Positions 11,523 to 22,200 of a stretch of DNA of 64,000 bases are shown here, piece by piece. A program made the translations under genes and the position numbers. Each line of letters starts with the position of its first letter. Within the stretch, counting starts at the first letter, position 1. Source of the stretch: Embiotoca jacksoni (Eukaryota; Chordata; Actinopteri; Embiotocidae); contig JAKOON010000011.1 of NCBI GenBank assembly GCA_022577435.1, forward strand, positions 4,051,001-4,115,000, given 5' to 3'. The notes beneath the pieces were generated by a model that saw nothing but the letters and a program-made list of their open reading frames with translations, was not told the origin of the DNA and searched no databases.

Positions 11523-12400
11523 TGTTATGGGGTGTGTAGATGAACAGACCCAAATGCAGACACACAGCAAAGTCTCTTTGGAACCAGGTATTTATTTCTC
11601 CCAGGCAATGAGAGCAAACAGGAAAACACACCAAAAGTCTGAGTCCAAAACCGAGCCGGAAGTTGGCTCCTCCGCAAACGTAGCTGGCAGGCTGACGGAC
11701 GGACGGACAGGCAGGCAGGAGCAGCGGGGCGTCGCTTCGCTGAGGGAATTCCATGGTTCTCCTCAGCAAGTGACAGGCTGACGTAGCTGGGTGGGCGGAG
11801 CTTCGCTGGGGAATCCCGAGGCTTCTCCACAGCGAGCGGCATGGCTTGGTGGGAATCCTGCGGTTCTCCACTAGCTCAGCTGATTGACTGTGTGACGTCC
11901 GCAACTCTACACAGGATGGCCAAACCTTCAACAGGTGATCTCCGAGGAACGAACTGGAAGGTTTCTTCCTACAGGTGATACCCGTGGCTCGACACTGGAC
12001 TGAAAGGCAGGGTCGACTGTGTGACGCTCGAAGCTCGACACAGGATTGCCAAGATTGCAGCAGATGATCTCCGTGGAACGATCTGGCATCTGAAATCGTC
12101 TTCGTTCTAGTGAACGGCAGGTATGCAGGAAACAAAACGGGAGTCAGAACCGGAAACTTTCAATGATGAGACAGACTGCCGTACGGAACGTGCTACCATG
12201 CAGGTAAACGGACAGACTGAAGAGAACAGATGGGAGACCGGGGTATTTGTATCCAGCTGGAGGTGATTAGTGGAATGACCTCCAGCTGGATCTCTGAAGA
12301 CGGGTGCGTGAGTGGGCGGAGCTCGGAGGAGGGTACTACGGAGGAACACTAAACAAAACACAAGCATGTGGAAAACAAGCAAAATTTCACACTCTTCTGT
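11523..12400 (-). mobile_element. LTR of a gypsy-type element (minus strand)
   Basis: The left edge reads tgttatggggtg, the complement of an LTR ending in ...CATAACA; the element at 40891 starts with the same seven bases. On the minus strand there is a TATA-like 'acaaatac' near 12243-12250, an upstream 14-bp palindrome, and AATAAA at 11591-11596, the order U3-R-U5. The interior shows two sets of internal duplications (see findings). The right edge is not fixed (about 12350-12410) and no target duplication was found. It lies immediately upstream, in minus-strand sense, of the pol fragment, but gag and protease are missing between them, so the two could be one deleted element or a later insertion. 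Confidence 0.65.
12251..12291. promoter_or_regulatory. 14-bp perfect inverted repeat upstream of LTR TATA
   Basis: Arms 12251-12264 and 12278-12291 are exact reverse complements (atccagctggaggt) around a 13-base loop. Each arm holds CAGCTG, an E-box word. On the minus strand it sits just upstream of the TATA-like word. Confidence 0.85.
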
Positions 12401-13693
12401 CCCAGCAGGCATCTGGCCAAATGTGGAGATTCAGCTCACCTGGTGTGGTGCCACTAATGGGGTGGCAGCCAATCCATTTTTTTCCTATGGCTTCCGCTTT
12501 TTTTGGTTTTGTTTTGTTTGCACTTAGGTTAATTTCATTTGATCAGTTTTCCAAAATAACCTATTTTTTTGTCCCAACTCATGGGTGTTGTCCCTTCCTT
12601 TGTCCAGCCTTGAGCCAGGCTGTGAAAATGATTTTGTGGAATCAAGTCCTTCAGTACGTGATACCCAGACATGTTGCAGCTTGTCAAGTAGTGATTTTTG
12701 ACGAATACATCTTGCAGAAATGTTTCACAGTGGGTGTCCTCTTTTTTGAACAGCATTTATTGCTCTTTATTCAAAGGATTTGCTAACATTTTATGGAATT
12801 TTATTAGCACAATAAGTATCTTCTAAAAAAAACTATTGAATGCAATTCAATTGATAAATAAAAGTAATGAATTAACCCTAGTTTTTGTTGCTTTGGAAAA
12901 AAAACAGACACATCCACAGTGCTCTTGTATAAATGCTACACAATCAAGCATGCAAAACACTGAAAGGGGTAAGATCAATAGCAGATTCCTTTCTTTTATT
13001 ATTTTCTTCCCCTCGTCTCATCAAACTTTGCCAATCCTGTTCGCGCCATATACGGTAATCTGTCTCAGTATGGCACCTTTCTTGGAGCCAGCCAACCAGG
13101 CTTATGGATTACTGCCTTTTATTGGAGAGAACAACAGAATAAGGACAGGCTTTTGTCACTATTGGAAAACTGGATGGGAGCACGTATTGCTGCTATAGAT
13201 GAAACACTCAACAGGCTTCAGCCAGCACACAGAGATTCATGTGTTAAGCATGGGGGTGATTTGTAGCTGCTTGAATACAGGATGGAGGAAGGATCATGGG
13301 GTGCATATTGAGTAAGTGCAATTATGCCATCAAGTCTGCAAGTTGGAAAGCGTCAGCTCACCCATTGCATAAGGAAACATATTATAAGGACTTTTTTTTT
13401 TTTTTTGCAGGGGCTTTCAGACTCAGTAAAGAATAGGAATCTACATGACAACCGATTACCTGTTATATGTCTATTGCCTGAATTACTCTAAATCAAGGAC
13501 GATAGCAAAAATAATGAGTTATGGATGAATAGTCTTCTATTAATCAATCAATAAAATATACTTCATCCAACCAAATTTCTTGAGCTACTCCAATCTCTCG
13601 ACATCAACAGCATGTTTCACTTAGTTTTCCTTAGATTCATACAATACAGTATCTGCTCACTACTTAGTTTCACTTACATTAACACAAAGTTTA
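12401..13693. other. Unique sequence
   Basis: No recognised repeat or gene. A 160-codon frame at 12304-12786 begins inside the LTR and shows no domain. A T14 run lies near 13391. Confidence 0.45.
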
Positions 13694-14059
13694 GTAGGTT
13701 AGGGTATGGTATGGTATGGTATGGTATGGTATGGTACGGTATGGTATGGTTTGGTATGATATGGTATGGTTAGGTAGAGTAGAATTAGAGTAAGGTATGG
13801 TTAGGTAGAGTAGGGTAGGGTATGGTTAGGTAGAGTAGAGTTAGAGTAGGGTAAGGTATGGTTAGGTAGAGTAGAGCTAGGGTAGGGTATGGTTAGGTAG
13901 CATAGCGTTAGAGTAGGGTAGGGTATGGTTAGGGAGAGTAGAGTTAGAGTAGGGTAAGGTATGGTTAGGTAGAGTAGAGCTAGGGTAGGGTATGGTTAGT
14001 CAGAGTAGAGTAAAATAGAGTCGATTAGGGTAGGGTATAGTATAGTGTAGTATGGTATG
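13694..14059 (+). repeat. GGTAT/GGTTAG minisatellite with 103-bp higher-order period
   Basis: The left part (13703-13765) is a pentamer array of GGTAT. It passes into units that each start tatggttag at 13765, 13796, 13821, 13857, 13888, 13924, 13960 and 13991, giving unit lengths 31, 25, 36, 31, 36, 36 and 31. Units starting 13821/13857/13888 repeat as 13924/13960/13991, each exactly 103 bases later, so a three-unit block was duplicated. Words such as TTAGGG occur but not as a telomeric array. Strand asymmetry is strong: almost no C on the plus strand. Confidence 0.95.
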
Positions 14060-15168
14060 CAGCTCGTTGTAGGCCAGGTACACTCTCTTCCACCTGGATA
14101 GGTTGAGTTGACCACGGCTGCAGACTTGCTATTGAACTATTACACTTGCTACTCAAAACCTCAAGTTTTTGTCAAGTAATTGTCAAATTATTAACACCCA
14201 TTACTCAGTACTAAAGTAGCAGAAACCTCAAGCTTCTCCTGTCATTCAGGTAACGTGGATTAGGTTTGTGGAGCTCACATGATTGAAAAATGACACTTGA
14301 GAATCTCAGGAGCATTTTTTTTCTCCAAAAGCAATGTCCTTGTCACTGTGGGTAGTCCATAATTAGTTGTGAAGAATTTTCACTGAAGCTATTTTCATTT
14401 ATCCTGCTTATACAGCCTTGCAAATGCAACAAAGGGTAAAAGTCTCAACATATAACACCTAACGCACTGTATGTGCACAGTTAGATACCACTGAGAGTAA
14501 AGACATGTTTATATGCTCTCTGGCCTTCTCTGATCAAAAATGCACATGTGGGAGTACCTAGGATTGAGAAAACTGCCAAATGAAATCAATCACTGACGAT
14601 ACTGCCGTGAGAGAACTCAAACCTTGTTCTGATCTGAATCTGATACATTAATATAAAACTGAGTTGTGTGACATGTTTTTTTGTGGAGTGCATTTTCTCA
14701 AGGCATGAGAATAAGCACACATAGGGTCCATCAGGGGTTAAAGGGAAATGGGGCTTTGTCTGTACAGCACCTATTCAAATGCATGCACACAACACCTGAC
14801 ACACAGTCTGTAAATGAACAAGTTAGATAAAAAAAAAGAGACAAAAATCGAATCACTATGTATTTCTCTGTATTGTCAGTAAGATATTAACTCTTGGATG
14901 TTCAATAAAACACAGGAAATAGAGCGGTAAGGATCAGGGGCCACAGACAATGTGTCTTCTAGAGTTATCACCCAATGAGTGTGCATTTAAACAACAAAAG
15001 GGCAAACTTCTCTCATGAAATACAAAGTCAATACACTTTTTTCCACAAATCATTATGGTATCATGCGCTACATTTCCGCCTTCTGATCCAACAATAGTTC
15101 AATAATTAATCTGATATTAGGCCTCAAGTAACGGTATATGTGTGGATGTATGTGGTTTGCTACTCACT
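14060..15168. other. Unique sequence
   Basis: No gene or repeat family recognised. Confidence 0.5.
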
Positions 15169-15312
15169 CCTGCCCACTCCATCCAAATATGGTCACTTCT
15201 GGCTATAAAAATAACAAGATGATGACAGAGGCTTAAAAACGGCACTTCATTAACCAATAGATGAAGTAACAGTAGGTTGCCCCTTAAGCCAGCCCCAAGT
15301 CGCCATTTTAGG
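15169..15312 (+). repeat. Dispersed repeat family A, copy 3 (partial)
   Basis: Contains 'tccaaatatggtcacttctg', 'aataacaagatgatg' and 'cattaaccaatagatgaagt', matching the terminal third of the 1772-2451 copy in order. The CCAAT word is kept and the CRE is lost. The rest of the element is absent or too decayed to see. Confidence 0.75.
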
Positions 15313-18300
15313 AATTGCAGTTTTTAGCACTTGAGTGTTCATTATTCAGCCCTGGAGGCTGCCTTGTGGTTTTTGCACTGTGATTATCACCAAAGAAGAT
15401 CTCAGTATAGGTTCATATTACATTCATTATAAAGAATATTGTTTTTCCTCCAACTTCAGTCTTTCTTCACACTGACAGCCAAACTTTAAGAGCTGTTCTG
15501 AGTTGTAAACCACAAACATTGCCCTCGCTAGCTTGTTTTTGACTCCTCCTCCAATGCCCCGTTTACTCATATTTTCCATTTCTTGGCCGGTTTTTGGTGG
15601 GAAATTGATGAAGCATGATTTGCTGGCGTGTCAGATGGATGGTGCAGGAAATGGATGACTTGCTTTGATTAAAGCACCTCGCTTGGCTGGCTTTGCACAT
15701 CATAATCTAAGAATGGATTACACTGCAGTAATGTGGGTCACAATATTTAGCAACAGCGAAGGCTAAGCCACTGCACTGCATGCGAAACAACACCCATAGA
15801 CATGATTACAATGAGATGCAACTCTACAGGGGTGTGATTAAATTGTGGACTGTATACAGAAACTCACCACTGCCCATTAAAAGGTGATTTTTCCTCTCCA
15901 GCCATCCATATCACTCCTTTGCTCCTGCCTCTGAATGTAAAGGTGAGTGTGATCATGGCAGTGCAGAGAGCATCTGTGTGTGCGTGCATGCGCACATGCC
16001 CATGCATGTGATTGAGTGTGCCGAGTTATTGACCTCTAGCGAGGGAGGAGCATTAATGTCCAGTGTGCCGTGAAACCGGCCTACACCCCGTGTCCAAGGT
16101 GACTGGCACTGCCCCGTCCCATGGCACACTTCTGCCTCTGATGGATTGACCGGGCCTTGGAGAAGGACCTCTTGGAGTTTACTGTGTCTTTTTCTGTTTT
16201 AGTGTATGTGAGTGTGGGAAAAAGAGAGCGCAAACTTGTAATTGTCTGCAGAATACAAGTTTTGTTTCGGCTATCTTCCGCCATCACTTGTAAAGCCGTT
16301 GTTCTCTTGGTAACTCCTCAGCAAGATTTATCAAGACTGGGACTCTCCCTTCATGCCTAATGCAAATTAATTCCTGTAAACTTTCTACTCTCCAATGATC
16401 TCTTTCTACTCTCCCCTCTTGTCTCCTGTTATCATTATCTCCCATGCTTCTTTCATTTATCTAATACACTCTTTCATTTAAGTAACGTATAAATTAAATG
16501 TGCCTGTAACATTTTCTTCCCATCATGTTCTCATTGTCTTTCCTTCTCTTTTTTCTGTCCGTACACTTCCCCCTACTTGTGATTGAATGGATGAGCTAGA
16601 CACCCGGAGGAGGGTGCTAAACTCATGCACAACACTGTATTTACATGCCAGTTCCATTTATGGGATGAGTTATAGATTTCCTCTCACCATATGTGGAGGC
16701 AGGGATGTGGACAGACCACTCACAGCATACCTAAGTTAGAAATTTGATTACAGGCTGCCACGTACAGCTTTGCCAGGAGGTTCAGGTACCTTATACAAGT
16801 TTTGGTTGTCAGCTGTGACAGACAAACTCCAACACTGATTGACTGTGGACAGAAGACATGTTCGGGCAATGAGAGACCTTCAATTTGTAAATTTCGTTGT
16901 GCTCATCATCTCTGCTGATGCTAATTGGCAAAACACCAATTTGTAATTAAACAATTTGAATATCAACACAACTTACTGCTGGTACAATTTGCATGTACAA
17001 ATAGAAGATTTACGGCCTGATTTACTAAGATCTCAAATAAAGGGTACTAAATTGTGTGTTTTTTCCAAAAGTTTGCACATTTATTTCTCACAGGTGCATA
17101 TTGCTGTATTTAAATGCAGGGTTTGCATGTGTTAAAGTGATTCCAGCAATTGAAAACGGAGCGACTGCAACAGGAAAAGGAAATATGATCCCACTGAAAT
17201 TAAGAAATATAAATATAACAAGAACAATGAGATTATCAGCAAACAAGTCAATACTGTATGAAAAACAAAAAGGCAAATAAAAAAAAAAAAAGGCTTAATA
17301 GTAAAACGTCACCAAATAAAACAGGAAGGACGGTGGGTGAGATCCTCTAACAAATACCGATCTGCAAATGCAGTGTATGTATACAGTATACTGCTCTCCT
17401 GCATTGGGTTCAGTTGTTGCTCAATAATATTTCCATTCTGTTGGAGCATCTCAATCTCCTGCTGTGATGATGCCTTCTGATGTTGGAGCACCAGGCTACC
17501 AGTTGCTTCATAGTCAATGCGGTTATATGTATAATTTAGTTATAATTGAATGGCAGTTGTTTCATGTTATAGCATAAGGAGGTATACTATAAGAATACAA
17601 TATACTATAACTATGAAAATGCATGACATACTGTAGACTTCTAATTATTTGTACACCATGGTATCAGTGCATTTAGCAGTTAACACAAAACCAGCTGTAC
17701 CATCTCTTTATTGACTGATGTTGCTTCAATCGGTTGCATTTCAGTAGATAAATAAAACCCCTCCAATTCACATTGCTATTTGCTCATGTATAGACACTTT
17801 TATGAGTTTATGTAAACCTTGCATCTTCTTCATCTCTTCCTCACTGTATAGTTTCCCATCAGTGCTGACTGATAACCTGCTTTGACCCTGTGTGTCTACA
17901 TGTCCTGCAGTCGATGGATATGATGATCAATGTTACAAGTGACATTTCTCAGCTAATAACCTCTTATCCTATTGATTCCCTGCCCAGATATCCTGCTCTG
18001 CTCTCTTTCAACAAATGGATTTTGTCCCTTGCTGTCCTTCTCCCCACCCATCTTCTTTTCTCGTGTTTCTGTGTTGCACAGAATATCTAACACGGACTTT
18101 CGGGATTCATTTCCTTTTTGTACTCTATATAGCACACCCCTGAGGCGAAACTCCACGACAAATTAAGACCAAATAATACTGTTTTTAGAGAGTGGCCCAC
18201 TTCAAAAGTCACCCTGTAGTTTGCCTACAGGAGCTACTGTCACTGCAGTTTTAGTACATCTGAAAAGGGCGGAAAAGGGAAGTTATTGAAAAAGAGCCTT

Positions 18301-18939
18301 GCCAAAAATCCAGTCAAGAGTTACCCGAGTCTTTGAGGAGCTTCTCAAAGGAAATTATGTTTCTGAACACCCATATCACAAAGGCAATCACTGCACACTC
18401 ACTCACTTCTTAATTAAAAACTGTGGGCCTACAGTGGCTGCTGGTCTGCTCTGCTATTCTTGTCAAAAAAAAAATCACAGCTTCTTCACTGTATGTATTT
18501 TAATCTACTGACTCATCTTTTTTAATGTTTTTTATTCATATTGATACAAAGTTATACCAATGTCTGAACTCCTTTGACCTGTATCCTTGCTTAAACTATG
18601 ATTTCATTTGATTTTGTCCTGGCTGAAACACTTTACTCATTAGCTATAAAAACACTTCACAGTAACTTAGAGAAATGTATGAGCCATAATTAGCCCACAT
18701 AATGTTGTAGTCACAGTCACTTCATTAGATGCCTCTCAGCTTGCCTTTACCCTGAGGCAGATAATACCCTAAAAGATATGTAGTGTGAAGCATTTCATTT
18801 TCTGAATGTCTAAATGTTGACACGAATGTAGAGAAAATAATGGGCCACAACCACAGCTTTCAAATCTGACAGCTGACAGAAAGCAGAACACATACTGGTT
18901 TGATTTTCTGTCCACCGGCCTCTGTGCAAATGTTGATTG
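15313..18939. other. Unique sequence
   Basis: No gene recognised. An alternating purine-pyrimidine patch lies at about 15975-16005 (tgtgtgtgcgtgcatgcgca). GC content rises around 16000-16170. A17-type runs are absent; A12 at 17279. Confidence 0.45.
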
Positions 18940-19100
18940 CAACTATCTAGACAAAACTAGCCTGAAGCGATAGACCTTCATTTAGTCATTCCAATTCCTC
19001 CCATGATTAATTATGCTACGCACAGCATAATGCGGAATAATATAAACCAACAATCCAAATGGCCACTGCAGACACTTGCATTAAACTTGACAGTTCATAA
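18940..19100. promoter_or_regulatory. Candidate non-coding regulatory element with hairpin
   Basis: A dense cluster of homeodomain-like and TEAD-like words (tcattcc, gattaattatg) surrounds a perfect 8-bp inverted repeat at 19010-19031 (attatgct - acgcac - agcataat). No repeat family is recognised. Function is inference from motif density. Confidence 0.25.
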
Positions 19101-19267
19101 AAGGCTATAAAGTATAAAAAGCATTAAAACTCACTGTGGACTTTGGACATTTATGTTCCTGCAATATTTCCCAGACAAGGTGTAGAGATGCTATGGAATT
19201 AGAAAAATGCCAACATTCAGAGGGAACAAGTAAAAAGTCCCAGTTTAAACTATTGTTTAATTTTATT

Positions 19268-19284
19268 AAAAAAAAAAAAAAAAA
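19268..19284. repeat. Poly(A) tract, 17 bases
   Basis: Uninterrupted A17, no adjoining retroelement seen. Confidence 0.9.
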
Positions 19285-22200
19285 GTCAAGCCTGCAAATT
19301 AGCCTGCAGGCTATATGTGTTTGTTGTTTGTTCCATGCATAATGTTATTGTACCAAAACCCTTTTTCACTCATGCTCGGCAAGCCAGGATGACATTTCCA
19401 ATTCTTTTTGTGTCTTATTTTAAAAGTTCACAGTGGAGGCTTTGTTAAAGTCAGAACTCCGGTCCCCACCGCATCAACTGCTGATTATGACGGCTGAAAA
19501 GGAGCGAGAAATCTCTTCAATGCTAATAATTGCTGCACTGTTAAAATAGAGTGTTTAACACTCAACATATTATAAAGCCTTCCTGATTGCTGACAGTTGT
19601 TTGTTTCTCTTCGCTACATTTAGCTATAGTACATAGAAAACAAAATTAAACGTTTGAGATGATATTTAATTAAACATCATCATTAAGTAGATGGAGATGA
19701 TAATCATACTAATTTGGGTTTAGTCTAGATGGATGTAACTGAGGACCAAAAAAAAAGGTTGCATTGTGCATATCAGATTTTCTTGCTCTTGTGTTTGTCT
19801 CATGAAGTGGAGTTCATTATAAGTCTTTTATTTACAGTTTTTTTGACTTTGCATTTATCACGATCCCATCAGGCTTCATGCTTTTGTCACTGCAGGGATA
19901 TTTTTTTATTCAACGTTGTCCTCCCAGTAAATAAAAAAGAATAAGCAACATCTCACTTAGTTTCATGAGAACCTTGAGCAAGCCAGTACTGAAAAAACAC
20001 ACATGAATTGAATGTGTTTTGCCCATTAGAAATATGTAGTTTTGCAACATTTCCATGGTGTTGTTATGTGTGAAGTCCTTGTAGATTCCCATATGAAAAC
20101 TTGTCCTCATATTTTCCCCATGTTATCATAAGTTGTAACACATGGTAAATATGTGTCATATATGTGATCATGTGTCCCATGTCAAAAACATGGGAAATTC
20201 ACGTTTATTTCTGTAAGGCAAGAACAGGAGGGAGTCTGTGATGACACATTTGTACCATACCAATGCTATACTTTATTATCTTTTACTTTTCAAATGATGC
20301 TTATGTGGAAAGTTTGAATTTCATTAAACACTTCACGTTTACTTTTCCATCAGCAAAACACCATCCTTTGTGTTAATTTGCTACAAGATGAATTGCCTTC
20401 AACTGTATCATGATGGTGTGTCTTTATGTACAAAGATGAAAAAAAATCCACATTGATATAATATATACAGTATCAAGCCATTTAGATGAGACGATTATCT
20501 TTCGTTATTGTCTAAATCCATTTCATTAATTCACCAAGTGACGCGTTTTTCTGAATCCAAAACTCTCAAACTTCAGACTCTTTCTCTAAAAGATCAAAAA
20601 TCTCCCCACTAGCTTAAAAAAGCAAACAAAGTGTGGATCATTTGACCGCATATCGTGCAAACAAACCAATTTCAGATCATCAAAGATAAATGACATATAG
20701 CTTTGACAGTAACATAAATTGACTGATGCGCTGTGGACTGAGATAAACTAAAAAAAAAATATCATGTCGTGCAACACACTGCTGTTTTGATAGACTCTTA
20801 AATGGCAAAGAAAGTGAGGGAGAGACAGGGATAGCATTGTGCCGCGCCGTCTTTTTTTCTTTGTTGTTAAGCTGTGAATCTTCATTTCGTAAATTTCTCA
20901 TGCTAGAAAACTGGCACACCAATTCTATGCCACTGTCAGTTACTGACATTGTGCTGTGTGAACGGCTGAAGAATAATTTAGAGGAAATAATTCAGTCATT
21001 TCACTTTCAGTAAAAACTGTGAAAAGGAGGCTCTGAATTTTACAAATGCCCGAAAGAGAGTGCAGTGTCCTATTTCTTTCCAGAAAACAAAATAAGTATC
21101 CTCTGGATGCACTTTTTTTTTTTTTTTTTTGGCATGTTATAGGGACTAAACTTTTTTTTTTTCCAGTTACTTCATCTTTTCACATTTTGGAGAACGAGCG
21201 AATGTATCTGTAAATACATGTGGAGGCCTTTGAGCTACTGACTGCTGTGCTGTCATCCAAAGACCCAGGCGCCCTGCTGCGTTCTACCTCCTCTGATGGC
21301 ACATGTAGCTGCATGGGCTCAGACTGTACCCTTTTTGTCTGCAATACATTTTCTATTTTCAGTTTGTTTGAGAATGTACTTACAGGACTCTGCCCCCCTT
21401 GGCCTTGTTAAACATTGTTATGGGACATTTTTCCCATCAGCTTAAAGAACACAGAAGAAAAGGAGGATATCAGGGAGATATAGGGAGACAAACATAGATA
21501 GAGATGTAAAGAGAGGACTAAGAGAGATGGAGAGGTTGAGCTCGTCATAACCTTTAATGATCTCAGATGTGGATAAGTTTGTAGACGCCGGAAGTTTCAG
21601 GCTCCTGCAAAGGCAAGCAGGGAACTGGCTGAGGGAGATTTGTATTATTTGTGATTTAATTAGCAGTCCATCCCATACAGAAATAAGAGATTAATTAACA
21701 GTGCAGCATTACTGAAAGCTTTGATAAGGTAAGTCTGCTGTATCAGTTGGATTTTTTCCAAGTTTTTTTTTCAATTCCCTCAGTGGTATATTTTGAAGGT
21801 AAGGTTGGAATGCAAAACAAATCTTAATGACTAAAACATGCTTTTTTTGTGTTGCATTTTCTCGCTCAGGTCGTCCTGAGATTAAATCAAATGAGTTTAT
21901 TTGGCATGTTTGAAATGTTTATAGTTGCCAATTAGCCCAATCATCTTTTGAATAATAAGTGTGTGATGGGTATGTAAAGGTTGAAATAGAGGGATTAAGG
22001 TACCTTTTTCAGACTTGTTCCATTTCAGACTCCAGCAGAAGCTCTTGTAAAGCTTATTCTGCAAAGTTCCCTCCTGCAAACTTTTAATAGCCAGGCATGA
22101 TTTGTTGTAATAGTACAACACTTTCTCATCAAATAAATAATACAATGACCAGAATGACTCTGTTAAGTGTTATACAGTGTGGAAAATGGTGCCATAGGGG

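Noticed and set aside
11497..12135. 212-codon minus-strand open frame, the longest in the window
   Set aside because: It lies inside the LTR and its internal tandem duplications; composition is low complexity and no domain is visible.
12304..12786. 160-codon plus frame
   Set aside because: Starts in LTR DNA, runs into AT-rich unique sequence, no motif or plausible splice context.
13694..14059. Interstitial telomere repeat
   Set aside because: TTAGGG words are scattered and not in tandem; the period is 25-36 and 103 bases.
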